Shown here: positions 54,201 to 64,000 of the stretch, in pieces
Layout: every line of letters begins with the position of its first letter
Position numbering within the stretch: position 1 is the stretch's first letter
Assembly (NCBI GenBank): GCA_015039365.1
Contig: WION01000144.1
Coordinates: 62,001 to 126,000 of the forward strand
Length of the DNA stretch: 64,000 nucleotides
DNA from: Amanita rubescens
Lineage: Eukaryota; Basidiomycota; Agaricomycetes; Agaricales; Amanitaceae
Reading direction: 5' to 3'
The notes under the pieces: generated by a model
What the model was told of the DNA's origin: nothing
The model's input: only the letters and a program-made list of their open reading frames with translations
The model's database searches: none
Translations under genes and position numbers: made by a program

Positions 54201-55643
54201 TTGATTCATTTCCGAACACAAGATAGATAGGCCATAGTTTTGCAGTGCTAAAGGTCGTCAGCAGAGTGCCATCCGAGGAAAACATAAGGCCCAGTACGAC
54301 CCGCGGAAGGTCGCATCCTGATTCTCCGGGAGAATCCTGGAGCATACGGTGGGCTTCAAAGAATGCTTCTGAGGTATAAAGTTCGCCATAAACTCGGACT
54401 GGTTCAGTAGCATCGTTCGGTTTCCAAAAAAATTCGTAAGGTTCAAAATGAAGGTGGGTAGTTCGGGCGACCTTTTCTTTGATTACAGATATCAACTTGC
54501 GATGATGAAGAATTCCCGCGTCGAAATCTTTTGGTCCTGGATGCAACATTCGACCATGGAAAGGGACACTGATCTTAACCGGTGTTCTGATCCAGTCTGT
54601 GTCATCCTTTTTATTCGCCGCTCTGTCCTCCTTTTTATTCGCCGCTCTGTCCTCCATTTTACTCGCCAGCTCTGTCCTCCTTTTTACTCGCCGCTCTGAC
54701 ATGCTCTCCGCTCAACTGGGCATCGATAAGCCGCCAGTTCTTTCCAGAAACATCTTCTGGACGAAAGGAAGGGTGTCCGACTATTTGAAGGAGATTCTGA
54801 AAGCTGGACTGTGATTTCTTTTCACCACCGTTCCAATACCATTCTCCGAGTAGAAATGAAGATTGGTTCGGGTAAGGATGGTAGATGTTGACTGGAACGG
54901 GAGGAGACGTATCGATTGAACTGTTCGAAGATGAATCCTGCGAGGTATCATGTTCAGGTAGGCAAGTAGCATAATATTGCCGGAAAAGCCCGAATCCATC
55001 GCATGCGGATTGGAGGACCTGTTTGACCTGACATAAGGGGATAGAGGATTGCTGCTGCGGACACTGAGATGCGTCTGGCTCCGCTTGGATGCATTCAGGT
55101 AGGATCTGCGAAGATGTAGAAGGAAGAAGTGTTGGAGGCTCAGGTTCCAGATCTCGATAGCGCTTTGGCAGTCGCCGGTGTTCCCTGCGATTCCTTCGCT
55201 GTGCCAATGGTTGATCCAGGTCATCCTCGTCCACAATATCCTCGTCCACAACATCCTCATCCACATTTTCCTCGTCCACAATATTCTCGTCCACAGCATC
55301 CTTGTCCACGATTGTAGAGGTCTTAACAGTCTAAGGAACCGTTAATAAGCAATACAGCCAAGTGGGCATGGAATCTAACCTGTCGATGAACCGGTAAAAC
55401 AAAATCACCGTTCGATTGTAGTTCGGCTGCTTCACTTGAGCTTGAAGTGTATTCCATAGCTTGACACCTGTCAATCCTTTGACGCTTCTTCGCCCGCCAG
55501 ACTTCATTAGCCTTTGCAAGCGCAGTTGATAGCCGTTTCTTCGTCTTCGGACAACTGCGCCTGTGGTAACTATATGCTTGCGGGAGCGAGAATACTCGTC
55601 CACAAACACAAGCTTGAGACCAAGCCGACTCTGGAAAATTCAT
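51287..55643 (-). pseudogene. Plavaka-type (CMC) transposase, eight exons, one inserted base
   Basis: Exons: 55643-55380, 55330-54142, 54084-53333, 53286-53181, 53131-52724, 52665-52402, 52348-51711 and 51659-51287; introns 46-58 bp. All phases match and the sum is 3994, that is 1331 codons plus one extra base at 54668. N-terminus: CVCGRVF...YHRRSC finger and KKRLSTALAKANEVW; acidic repeats; YPNQSSFLLGEWYWNGG; HPGPKDFDAGILHHR and EPVRVYGELYTSEAF; catalytic region with CCDGIRRRFYPRIFTYSADY, CPCPRCLIPLKR and VVDLMHEVELGVWKAVF; then LLPEPHN, YVRTIRQFGTTDSYSTQ, YARVLGAYHANVIYTGPG and MRYHWGLGVGH; acidic tail. Plavaka transposases belong to the CMC superfamily. The fourth intron border (53287-53332) is a GC-AG intron (GCAAGT). 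Element ends were not found. Confidence 0.9.
54600..54705 (-). repeat. 24-bp coding minisatellite in the transposase, with frameshift
   Basis: Four units of the form GCTCTGTCCTCCTTTTTAT fill the linker between the YWNGG region and the next domain. Three units are 24 bp and keep frame (RAANKKED repeats in the protein); one is 25 bp (extra A at 54668), which shifts the frame and creates a stop right after it. Confidence 0.85.
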
Positions 55644-56209
55644 TGTGTACGGTGTACAGGGCGATTCAGCTATTGAGAAAGGGTACAGCTAGAACCCGCT
55701 CCTTCGAATCAGTGACTTCAAGTCTTGGAACTCTCTGTAAATGAAAGTTGCGATGCAAACACGAAATAGTGTGGACTCGTACTCGGAACGTGGCGAGCAA
55801 AGCTGTTTTCACGTAAAGGGTCCAAGTCACTAGTATTGAACAAGTGAGTCATTCGCATTGCCGCGGCACGATACGGCATCAACGACCCTGGCGGCTGTCG
55901 CTGGTCATCAGTTCACATCTGCCAAGTCGATGGTGGTCGTATTTCAGTAGATGTGGTATTATATGGCGTACTATTTAGCCACATGCCAAGATACCAAGAG
56001 GGCAGATAGCGTGCATTCGGCAACTGTCCCTGACTCTTGCTAAAAATCTAATGCAAAACAAAAGATGAGGAAAGTGACTTACCGAGAAAAGTGGCAGCTC
56101 ATTGGACGACTCGGAAGTGCTGATGAGGCTGAGAGGCCTTCTGAAAGGCCCGGTACCACGCAAGGCCAACCAGGCAACTTGTAGATCCGATCGAAATAGT
56201 GTGCGTGCC
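55644..56209. other. 5' flank of the Plavaka gene
   Basis: It should contain the promoter and, further out, the element's right end. I see no clear inverted terminal repeat or target duplication. No gene. Confidence 0.4.
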
Positions 56210-56312
56210 ATTCGATTGAGAAAGGGTGACCCGAGAGTCTAGCCCATGGGAGCGACGTACTAACGTCTAACTCCTGCCATACTTTCCGCGGTGGTCTTGA
56301 GGAGGACAAAAG
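56210..56312 (-). repeat. Dispersed repeat shared with 18958-19060
   Basis: GAGAAAGGGTGACCCGAGAG then AGCGACGTACTAACGTC and GCGGTGGTCTTGAGGA match the block at 18967-19055 with small indels. Confidence 0.55.
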
Positions 56313-56427
56313 ATGGAGGGAGATGACTCCTAGTTGGTACTAAGAGGAAAGAATGCTTCCAGCAACTTGATGTTAAGTTGTTCATCTGGTAGTAGCCGCA
56401 TCATGGCCCGGCGCGGGCGCGGCGGAG

Positions 56428-56487
56428 CTCTCTCTTTGGCTCTCTCTTTTTGTCTCTCTCTCTCTCTCTCTTTGGTGATATTTGGCA
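56428..56487 (+). repeat. CTCTTTGG repeat tract with TC microsatellite
   Basis: GAGCTCTCTCTTTGGCTCTC, a (TC)n run and TCTCTTTGGTGATATTTGGC. It belongs to the same motif series as 49241, 60326 and 63209, and is preceded by the GC-rich GGCCCGGCGCGGGC. Confidence 0.6.
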
Positions 56488-57612
56488 CTCTCCTCTTTCA
56501 GAAGTGATGGTGACTTTTGACTTGGGGATAATATTGAATAAACATAAAGTAAAATAAGCCGCAAATCCGTGACCATATGCAGTATTTGGTGATTAAAGGT
56601 AACAAACGATAGGTACTTAGGGAGAAGATGGACTGTGCTGGTGCTGGTGTTGAAACGTTGACAGGTGATGCGGATCCGACGTGTAGCAGACATCATGCAT
56701 CATGCATTCATGTGCCAGCCAGGTGACGGACCGCATCTTGTCGGTGAACAGGGGATATGCTTGAGCTAGATGCAAAATCAGAATCAATCAATCAAAGAGC
56801 TGAGAAAGAAGTACTCAGTCAAATCTGCCTGGACGGCGGCGGCGAGTGTGGCATTGCGTCGAGCGGGCATGAAATATAACCGGTGGATGAATCGGTAAAA
56901 GAGGTTCATCCCTCGATTCAGTAATTCTTGATGAGAAAAGCACGCAAAACAAAATGACGAGGAAACATGAGTCCGACAGTCCCAGATCATCACAAGTCGG
57001 CCCGTGGGACGCCGCGTTCTTCGGCCTTGCAGCTGGCTGGCGTGGTTGGAACTCAGGAGCTCTACGGAACGTACTCGGCGGCCAGATCAAGTAAAACGAA
57101 AAGCAAAGCTTACCATTTGCACATTGCCTAGCTACCCCACCTCAACTATCACCCATCCCACATTCGTTGTCGCCAACACAATGCTGAATCTCAGCCAGGA
57201 GCCTTGGAGGTGAATCTTCATTCGAACTATGCTTGAACGTGAGCCGTTCCACTAGCAAAAGAGCCCCCATCCGCCCCCGCTGCAGATTCAGAGCAGCGGT
57301 GGCAGCCGCTGCGACTCCACTCGAACCCACTCCTACATAAGAACCGCCCAAATTCAAGGTAACCCTTCCTCGCCCAGCTAAAGCCTATGTGTACATTGCG
57401 AGAGAGAGGGTAGAATGAGAGAGAGGACGGGAGGTGAAACAGGCGGGTGGTCACGGGTGACATGCCTGCCAAATTGGACAAATGCGCTGGCCAATGGGAA
57501 CAACGTCGGCTGGGGAGCGAACGAGGCGATATTGTAACCGACCGTATAGAGTAAAATTGCAGAGGGACGCATTGGGGAACTTTCTATGGCAGAGATACGG
57601 AATTAAAATAAT
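56488..57612. other. Intergenic, no supported gene
   Basis: Several minus-strand frames of 65-105 codons occur, none recognised. A stretch at 56867-56925 resembles 55366-55424 (the first intron region of the Plavaka gene) at low identity and could be an old fragment of it. Confidence 0.35.
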
Positions 57613-59235
57613 CGGTTAGCGCGCGAGACGCGAATTGAGAGAAATGGAGTACTTACGGGCCCGGTGATAGAAGAAACGGCACTGTATGCATGTCTCGTGC
57701 ATAGAAAGTTGAGGGATGCATTGGAATGAAGAAAAAAGTGAAAGGCCGAGGGTAGAGGGGTCGTATGCGCTGAATAAGTGAGAACGCACCGCCAATGTGC
57801 ACAACTTCAGCAAGAAAGCGAATGACGCGGTTTTAGGGCAGGACATATTGAAAGGAATGCTTCCTAATTCCATACAGCAACTTTCTATCGCGGAGATATG
57901 GAATTAAAGGAATCGGTTAGCGTGCGAGACACGAATTGAGAGAAATGGAGTACTTACGAGCCTGGTGATAGAAGGAACGGCACTGGATGCATGTTTTGTA
58001 CATAGAAATTTGAAGGATGCATTGGAATGAAGAAAAATGCGAGAAGCCGATGGTAGAGGGGTCGTATGCGCCGCCAATGTGCACAACTTCAGCAAGAAAG
58101 CGAATGACGCGGTATTAGGGCAGGACGTATTGAATACAGCATCTTTCTATCGCGGAGATATAGAATTAAAGGAATCGGTTAGCGTGCGAGGCGCGAATTG
58201 GGAGAAATGGAGTACTTACGAGCCTGGTGATAGAAGGAACGGCACTGGTTGCATGTTTTGTACATAGAAATTTGAAGGATGCATTTGAATGAAGAAAAAT
58301 GCGAGACGCCGATGGTAGAGGGGTCGTATGCGCCAAATAAGAGAGAACGCGCCGCCAATGTGCACAACTTCAGCAAGAAAGCGAATGACGCAGTATTAGG
58401 GCAGGACGTATTGAAAGAAATGCTTCCTAATTCCATACAGCAGCTTTCTATCGCGGAGATATAGAATTAAAGGAATCGGTTAGCGTACGAGGCGCGAATT
58501 GAGAGAAATGGAGTGCTTACGAGCCTGGTGATAGAAGGAACGGCACTGGATGCATGTTTTGCACATAGAAATTTGAAGGATGCATTGGAATGAAAGAAAT
58601 GCGAGAAGCCGATGGTAGAGTCGTATGCACCGCCAATGTGCACAACTTCAGCAAGAAAGCGAATGACGCGGTATTAGGGCAGGACGTATTGAAGGGAATG
58701 CTTCCTAATTCCATACAGCAACTTCTATTGCGGAGATATAGAATTAAAGGAATCGGTTAGCGTGCGAGACACGAATTGAGAGAAATGGAGTACTTACGAG
58801 CCTGGTGATAGAAGGAACGGCACTGGATGCGTGTTTTGTACATAGAAATTTGAAGGATGCATTGGAATGAAGAAAAATGCGAGAAGCCGATGGTAGAGGG
58901 GTCGTATGCGCCGCCAGTGTGCACAACTTCAGCAAGAAAGCGAATGACGCGGTATTAGGGCAGGACGTATTGAAGGGAATGCTTCCTAACTCCATACAGC
59001 AACTTTCTATTGCGGAGATATAGAATTAAAGGAATCGGTTAGCGTGCGAGACACGAATTGAGAGAAATGGAGTACTTACGAGCCTGGTGATAGAAGGAAC
59101 GGCACTGGATGCGTGTTTTGTACATGGAAATTTGAAGGATGCATTGGAATGAAGAAAAATGCGAGAAGCCGATGGTAGAGGGGTCGTATGCGCCAAATAA
59201 GAGAGAACGCGCCGCCAATGCGCACAACTTCAGCA
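57613..59235 (-). repeat. Tandem array of ~262-301-bp units, about 5.7 copies
   Basis: Units start CGGTTAGCG at 57613, 57914, 58176, 58477, 58754 and 59036, and end in a partial copy at 59235. Each contains TGGAGTACTTACG, which on the minus strand is a strong splice donor (GTAAGTACTCC), preceded by an open frame of 60-85 codons with a conserved C-x2-C (CIQCRFFYH in one unit). Units differ by deletions of about 20 and 38 bp and by point changes. The array could be a multiplied exon or an intergenic satellite. Confidence 0.9.
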
Positions 59236-59963
59236 CGGGGAAGTGTCCGAGGGTGCGGGGCAGCTGCCAAATGAGCAGGTGGTAGCGAAGGGTATGGGGC
59301 GGTTGACAAGGGTGCAGGGCAGTTGATGAGGGTACGGGGTGGTTGGTTACACCCTGTCATTTGTTGTTTTATCCCTAGAGGAGAGGAACGAACGGGGGTC
59401 GCGGATTTTGTGAGCATGGGTGGTTGCAGGTGCACCCGGATGGTGGTACGCACTCGATCCGGCACGATGGTTTGGTTGGGATAGATATAGATGCATCTGG
59501 GCCATGCATGAATTGCTGTGGCACAAACGGTGAATGTAGGGCCTAACGGAATGCTCAAGCTCGAGTGCGCCATTCCTGGATGTGCCGGATAGTCAACGGA
59601 GAGGCGGGCTTGCCGGTGGGAGGGCAGTGAGCTCTCATATCGCCAACACCGTCGAGAAAGCGCGATAGATATCTAAGGACCTCGAGGATGAGGCGCTCAG
59701 TCAAGGGAGGGTGTATCTTGAATGAGGGTCAATCGTTAGGCCTGTAAGTGACCTCCTGGAAACTTTGGAATCGTATTCTGTGGCTGAGGAATGGGCAGGG
59801 CGCCGTTCGAGTTAAGTGGCGAAGAGGACGTTCCGTGACCGGGTAGATCGGCCTCTGTCCACAATGATGGTGAAATCCAATGGAATGAGGGTGGCCGTGG
59901 TGACCTTGTGAACGTGTGGCAGATGCAGGCACGGAGCTGAGGGAGAGGGTGTAGGTGCGTACT
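59236..59963. other. G-rich intergenic DNA
   Basis: Near 59236-59345 the motif GGGTGCGGGGCAGTTG recurs with variation (GGGTATGGGGCGGTTG, GGGTACGGGGTGGTTG). The rest shows no supported gene. Confidence 0.4.
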
Positions 59964-60110
59964 TGGGGAGTGGGCGGCTCCTTTGTCTTCGTTTGCAGTT
60001 GCACTATCAGCTATCCAATTCGCAAGCAGATCCGTAGCTTCCCCATAACGTGACTTATCTTCCTCAGTAATTGAGAATTTCAAGCAAAACTTATAAGACC
60101 GAGGATACAT
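59964..60110 (-). CDS. Possible first exon of an unknown minus-strand gene
   Basis: ATG at 60110 opens MYPRSYKFCLKFSITEEDKS and LLANWIADSATANEDKG, followed by a donor-like GTACGC near 59963. The downstream frame is Pro/Ser-rich and looks intronic. It would be divergent from the JmjC gene 350 bp away. Not recognised; the LLANWI stretch has a counterpart at 18755-18790. Confidence 0.3.
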
Positions 60111-60325
60111 ACTGAAAAAAGTGCGAGATCATAAACTTGGCGCTGATGAGAAGAGACCTTCGACTGGAAATCGCGTGGGACAAAAGGAACGGCCCACCAA
60201 CGAGGATAGACCCAACCTGGACAGAAACGTTGATGTTTAGAGCGGGAGAGCACGCCCGGCTAAGGAGAGAGCGAGTGAGTCGAAGGAGTCGCGACCGTGA
60301 TGCGACCGCCATCCAGCGTAGAGGT

Positions 60326-60400
60326 GCTTTCTCTTTAGCACTCTCTTTGGCTCTCTTTGGTTTTTCTCTTTGGCTCTCTCTACGTCTCTTTTTAACTCCG
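60326..60400 (+). repeat. CTCTTTGG repeat tract upstream of the JmjC gene
   Basis: TTCTCTTTAGCACTCTCTTTGG then CTCTCTTTGGTTTTTC and TCTTTGGCTCTCTCTACG. It ends about 60 bp before the start codon, so it lies in the probable promoter or leader. A very similar tract follows the gene at 63209, in the same orientation. Confidence 0.65.
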
Positions 60401-60457
60401 ATTGGCTAACAACTCTATTTCTTACCCGGTACACCCGCTGGCGGTTCTATTTTAAGA

Positions 60458-62221
60458 ATGACTCACCAAGGTAGGAAGAGCAATCTAATCATTCATTCTG
60501 GACTGATAAAATACCGCCTTAAGAACAATACCAGAAATTTAATAAGAGTTTTATACATGAATCGAAACAGACGAACTATGAAGTATTTGTTAGTCCCCAC
60601 CAGTGGCATTACCTGCGCCCCGACATGGGTAACGTTGGTGACATCTTCGTTAAAACTACCCATGAAGAGGAAGTCGTAAATGTCCTAAACCTTGGCAACA
60701 ACTTGAAAATAAAACGGCCAGAAAATTACGAACATCACCATATATATTACAAAACCGAAAACGGCTGGATGCCCGCAGATGCCAGGCGTAGGCAGGATAA
60801 TAGAAAACCCTATACCATACACCCAAGATTAGGATCCTCGTTTCTCCTGGATGACTTCGTATTCAGGTGGAGAAGCGTTAGAAGTTACTATAGCACGAAC
60901 CGCGAAATATCTAATCAACCACCGGATCGGAAGGCTGTTGAACTATCCAGAGGTATGTGGAATGGGAATTTTTGTTGAAAGCATTGAGTCACTAATGCTT
61001 GAGAAACTTAGGTGGTGAGCAAAAACCAAAAAAACGAGCCCGAGCAGAGTCTCCTCATCGTAATACCCACTTCTCCCTGCCAAGAACCTTTCTGAAAATC
61101 TTCTTTTAGCTCCCCTAAGCCTCGAAAATGCGTGGATTATGGATGAATATAATCGATGGACTCGTCCACCCATCACCTTTGCCGCGCACGAGACGGTCCA
61201 TGCCGAGGGAAAGAGAATCCTTCAGAAGTTAGCAGGTCGCTCATCCCCGATTCCTTCATGGCCTCTAGGGCCAGAATTAAAAAATATCCGCATCGTTCAT
61301 GCTTCTACCAATCATCTTCAGCACACACCAGATATCTCAGACGTGTTGGCTGACTTAAGTCGAGCAGGAGAGGCTCGTGCCCATATGAGTATCACCAATT
61401 TCATACTCAACGGTGCTGCAGACCACGTCCCAGTAAAAACGGTATTGAAATCACTCATGATGTCTGGAGACCGCTACGATAAGGTTAAAGGGAAGTCTGT
61501 GCTCCAACTCGGCGCTCTCACCATTCCCGCGTCCTGCGATGGCTTAGATGGCATCGACCTCTTACCGGAACAGGTCCGAGTCAGTAGGGAGATCGTGTAC
61601 CAGGAGAAGAATGCAGAAACAGACGAACAGTCGGACAAACAGTCAAACCCAAATCCTGTACCGTCCTGGGAAAGTTGTCTCGTCCCAATTGGATGTGTTA
61701 CAGGTCCCCATACGGATTATTGTGGGTGCTCGCAGCTCATCCAGCATATCGAAGGACAAAAACTTTGGCTTTGTTGGCCTCCCACGCCTCACAACCTTGA
61801 TATCTACCTTCGACAACATCTTACAGGATACCTGGCTTTTCCAACAGAAGAAGCCATTGACCAATTAGAGGGCATGGAGCTGATCCTGTTGGATTCCGGT
61901 GATCAAACGTGTTTTATTATGCCAGGAGGGACGATCCACGCTGTTGTGACGTTTACCAAAAGCTGTCACACAGGATTGAAGCTTTGGCGCATGGGAGATC
62001 TCAAGGTGGCCAAGAGCATGAATGAAATCCAATTGAGTGTGATAAATAAAAGAGAGGAATTGGATAAATCAACATTCAATTTCTACAAAGACTACTTTCG
62101 GGACCTGAAGGACGAACTGGAAAATTGGGACGAATTGAAAAGAAAGTGCAAAAGAGGGAAGGATCGTAACGAGCTTCAGGACTGGATCAAGGCCATGCGC
62201 GAACTTAGGAATATTGATTAG
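60458..62221 (+). CDS. JmjC-domain protein (Fe(II)/2-oxoglutarate oxygenase-like), 533 aa
   Basis: Four exons, 60458-60470, 60524-60952, 61012-61059 and 61110-62221, join in phase (534 codons with stop). Introns are 53, 59 and 50 bp; the second has a perfect GTATGT donor and CTAAT branch site. The N-terminal 160 residues are unknown, with WHYLRPDMGNVGDIF and a basic KPKKRAR stretch that could be a nuclear signal. The C-terminal JmjC fold shows VTGPHTDYCGC (iron ligands His364 and Asp366), GQKLWLCWPP (Lys381), LLDSGDQTCFIMPGGTIHAV (third ligand His440) and HTGLKLWR. JmjC proteins hydroxylate or demethylate histones and other proteins; the substrate here is unknown. No defects are seen. It is flanked by CTCTTTGG tracts on both sides, inside a transposon-rich area. 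Confidence 0.85.
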
Positions 62222-63208
62222 AACACGCCGCGTTGATATTTAGTATAACCTAGTTGATTATTCTCCGTAATTCTGACGACAAACAATGTATATATCGCCA
62301 TTAAACTGCTTGTACTGCTAGTAGTACGACACCAACTCGGAATCAACAGTGAATGTATTTACGTAGAATAGGTTGAATTTATTGAGCGTCTGGTTCAAGG
62401 AAGGCCTTTCTCCACAAAGGTAGACTCGTTGATGCCCGGTAATATATGTGCTGCACGGACCCGCTTCTCGACGAAGTTCAGCAGAGCTTGGACACGAGAT
62501 CATGGGTTTATCCAGTTCCTATGAAATTTGACAGTAAATCCAACCTGTCACCAGAATGTAGAACAAGACGACGTACTAGCAACTTGGAAGCCTGGTCGAC
62601 GTCATTTTTCTCCTTGATAGGCATGTCTGCAGACAAATACAAAGCGATATAATTATATGCGGAGGCAGACATGATCGTCGGAACTGAAGTTGTCAGCGCA
62701 GGAAAGGAAAGAAAACGACATGGGCAGTTGACAACATGGGCTCGATCGTAGTAGCTTCAGCGATGTACGCGTCGTGCGACATGAGGCTCGAGGGCACACA
62801 CGGAGAGGCAAGTACATGCAACACCAGTCATGCTTCAGGTGGGACGGGAAAGCGCGGCAAATAACAGAACAGGTAGGGCTCGCGAACAAGTGTTTGTGTT
62901 AGTAGCTGAGACCAGAAAACGAAACGCATCGTAATAGACGCCTGTAGCGACTGAGGGCATCCGGGGGACGGCCGAGACAAGAGCTCCAGAAAGCGACGAA
63001 GTATCAGTGAAGGAGTACTCAGGCTGAGTTTCCGAGTCTAAGCGGCGGTTGGCGGGATGATAAGTGCGTGTGTTAGCTGAGACCAGGACGCGAAGTTGGG
63101 AGAGCTGGAGTCAGCAGGTAGTAAGGGACCAAGACCATTTATACTAGCACCATGTGAGTGACTATAGCATTCGACGCTGACTCTGGGTCCGCGGACACGA
63201 GCTGTACC
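62222..63208. other. 3' flank of the JmjC gene, no gene
   Basis: An ACAAACAATGTATATAT stretch near 62280 may serve the transcript end. The remaining frames on both strands are short and unrecognised. Confidence 0.4.
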
Positions 63209-63262
63209 TTCTCTTTGGCGCTCTCTTTGGTTCTCTTTTGTTTTCTCTTTGGCTCTCTCTCA
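63209..63262 (+). repeat. CTCTTTGG repeat tract downstream of the JmjC gene
   Basis: TTCTCTTTGGCGCTCTCTTTGG then TTCTCTTTTGTTTTCTC and TTTGGCTCTCTCTC, closely parallel to 60326-60400 in motif order. A weaker continuation lies at 63352-63372. Confidence 0.65.
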
Positions 63263-63415
63263 AACTCCAAGGCAATCATCATTCGGAGTTTGCCAACTAG
63301 TACTAGTAGCCTCATGCAGTGGGGGCGGCACTCAGGCTGGACTCTTTTTCAGGCGCTCTCTTTCGCGCTCTCTAAGAGTCCTCACGTATACTGGTACGTA
63401 AATTCAATACATGCT

Positions 63416-64000
63416 TTACAATGTTCCTTGTAATGTAGTTGGGATAATAGCAGCCCGACCAAAGTAGCAGAAGTATGTCTGCGTATAGTATCGGGCGAGG
63501 GCATATTCATAGTATAATAATTCAATCTCAGGAGTGTCGACTGTGGGTGTAGGCAATCGTGCTAGATCATGATATCGATGATAATCAACCCATTCAAACA
63601 TCACCCGGCGCAGTGCGTTGAGATATGGTAACCGATCCCGGACGTTAGGCGATGCCAAACCCCGACGAGCATTTTGAACCGAGACTGACGCAAGGTGGTG
63701 AGGTTGGTCAGGACGGAAGTAGAAACAGCGCAAAATAAGCTCCTCCCGTACTAAAGAGCCCAGCTCCTGAGGTCGATTCTCAAACAAGCGTCGATCGAGA
63801 GCGCGGCGGTCCAGCATGAGGAGTTCGAACCGAAATGATAATTCCGAAATCCCCCACATGTTTTCCTGCGCCTCGTGTACCGAGAATTCCCTATCAGGAA
63901 CCTTGTGGAGATTGGATACGTCAATGCCTAATTCAGTCGCCTCTGGTAACAGCAAAAGTTTGAGAAATTCCCGAGAAGCCCCTGCCTTGCTCTCTGAATT
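63416..64000 (-). CDS. Hypothetical protein, C-terminal part, runs off the window
   Basis: The minus-strand frame is open from the window edge to a stop at 63416 (about 194 residues). It reads SKAGASREFLKLLLLPEATE, then EFSVHEAQENMWGISELSFR, FELLMLDRRALDRRLF, LVREELILRCFYFRPDQPHH and a Tyr/Leu-rich end (LLYYEYALARYYTQTYFCYF). Codon use is host-like and the frame has no break. I associate the HEAQENxWGISEL text with a widespread uncharacterised Agaricomycete family, but I cannot name it. The N-terminus and start lie outside. Confidence 0.55.
   Translation of the reverse strand, partial: NSESKAGASREFLKLLLLPEATELGIDVSNLHKVPDREFSVHEAQENMWGISELSFRFELLMLDRRALDRRLFENRPQELGSLVREELILRCFYFRPDQPHHLASVSVQNARRGLASPNVRDRLPYLNALRRVMFEWVDYHRYHDLARLPTPTVDTPEIELLYYEYALARYYTQTYFCYFGRAAIIPTTLQGTL

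Noticed and set aside
54600..54702. Plus-strand open frame with FIRRSVL repeats
   Set aside because: It is the antisense of the 24-bp repeat in the transposase exon.
56867..56925. Second Plavaka copy near 56.9 kb
   Set aside because: About 50 bp resemble the first intron region of the Plavaka gene at low identity, but no zinc-finger or downstream coding text follows.
61012..61109. A separate 179-residue gene ending at the TAG 61107-61109 before the JmjC frame
   Set aside because: A 50-bp intron (61060-61109) with a good acceptor joins the upstream exons to the JmjC frame in phase; the separate gene would need the acceptor TTTTAG to be a chance stop.

Overview
The window looks like a repeat-rich stretch of a mushroom-forming fungus (Agaricomycetes, Basidiomycota). 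The evidence is short introns of about 46-64 bp with GT/GC...AG borders, a Plavaka-type (CMC) transposase, a second CMC-type transposase, hAT, copia and Tad-like LINE remnants, and genes of lineage-typical families (a DUF6698-like gene, a JmjC gene). No bacterial or viral organisation is seen. Most of the 64 kb is mobile DNA; few host genes look intact.

Layout. 1-3.7 kb: AT-rich DNA, a CAGACAATCAGACAGT-type minisatellite and the 3' end of a CMC transposase; this block recurs at 33.1-36.3 kb. 3.7-6.8 kb: decayed hAT transposase split by a solo LTR. 6.8-14.4 kb: degenerate repeats, a LINE tail and a broken oligopeptide-transporter-like gene. 14.5-18.3 kb: host island with a DUF6698-like gene and a tandem pair of cysteine-rich paralogs. 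19.9-22.4 kb: a 2.48-kb palindrome. 22.6-30.9 kb: a 382-codon ORF split by a solo LTR, then a copia polyprotein with a 3' LTR. 30.9-39.8 kb: nested stack of hAT elements, solo LTRs and a second CMC transposase fragment. 39.8-44.8 kb: a complete, young copia element (minus strand). 44.9-48.2 kb: a DnaJ-like gene cut by a 2.6-kb hAT element. 50.2 kb: a small spliced gene. 51.3-55.6 kb: an eight-exon Plavaka transposase whose only visible defect is one inserted base. 57.6-59.2 kb: a tandem array of about 262-301 bp. 60.5-62.2 kb: an intact four-exon JmjC-domain gene. 63.4-64 kb: 3' part of a conserved hypothetical gene running off the window.

How it fits together: insertions can be ordered from target-site duplications (TSDs). 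Several insertions interrupt reading frames that close exactly when the element and one TSD copy are removed (hAT transposase at 5.3 kb, ORF at 23.4 kb, hAT transposase at 31.3 kb, DnaJ gene at 45.3/47.9 kb). Intron calls were made by eye from frame continuity and family resemblance; no alignment or database search was run.
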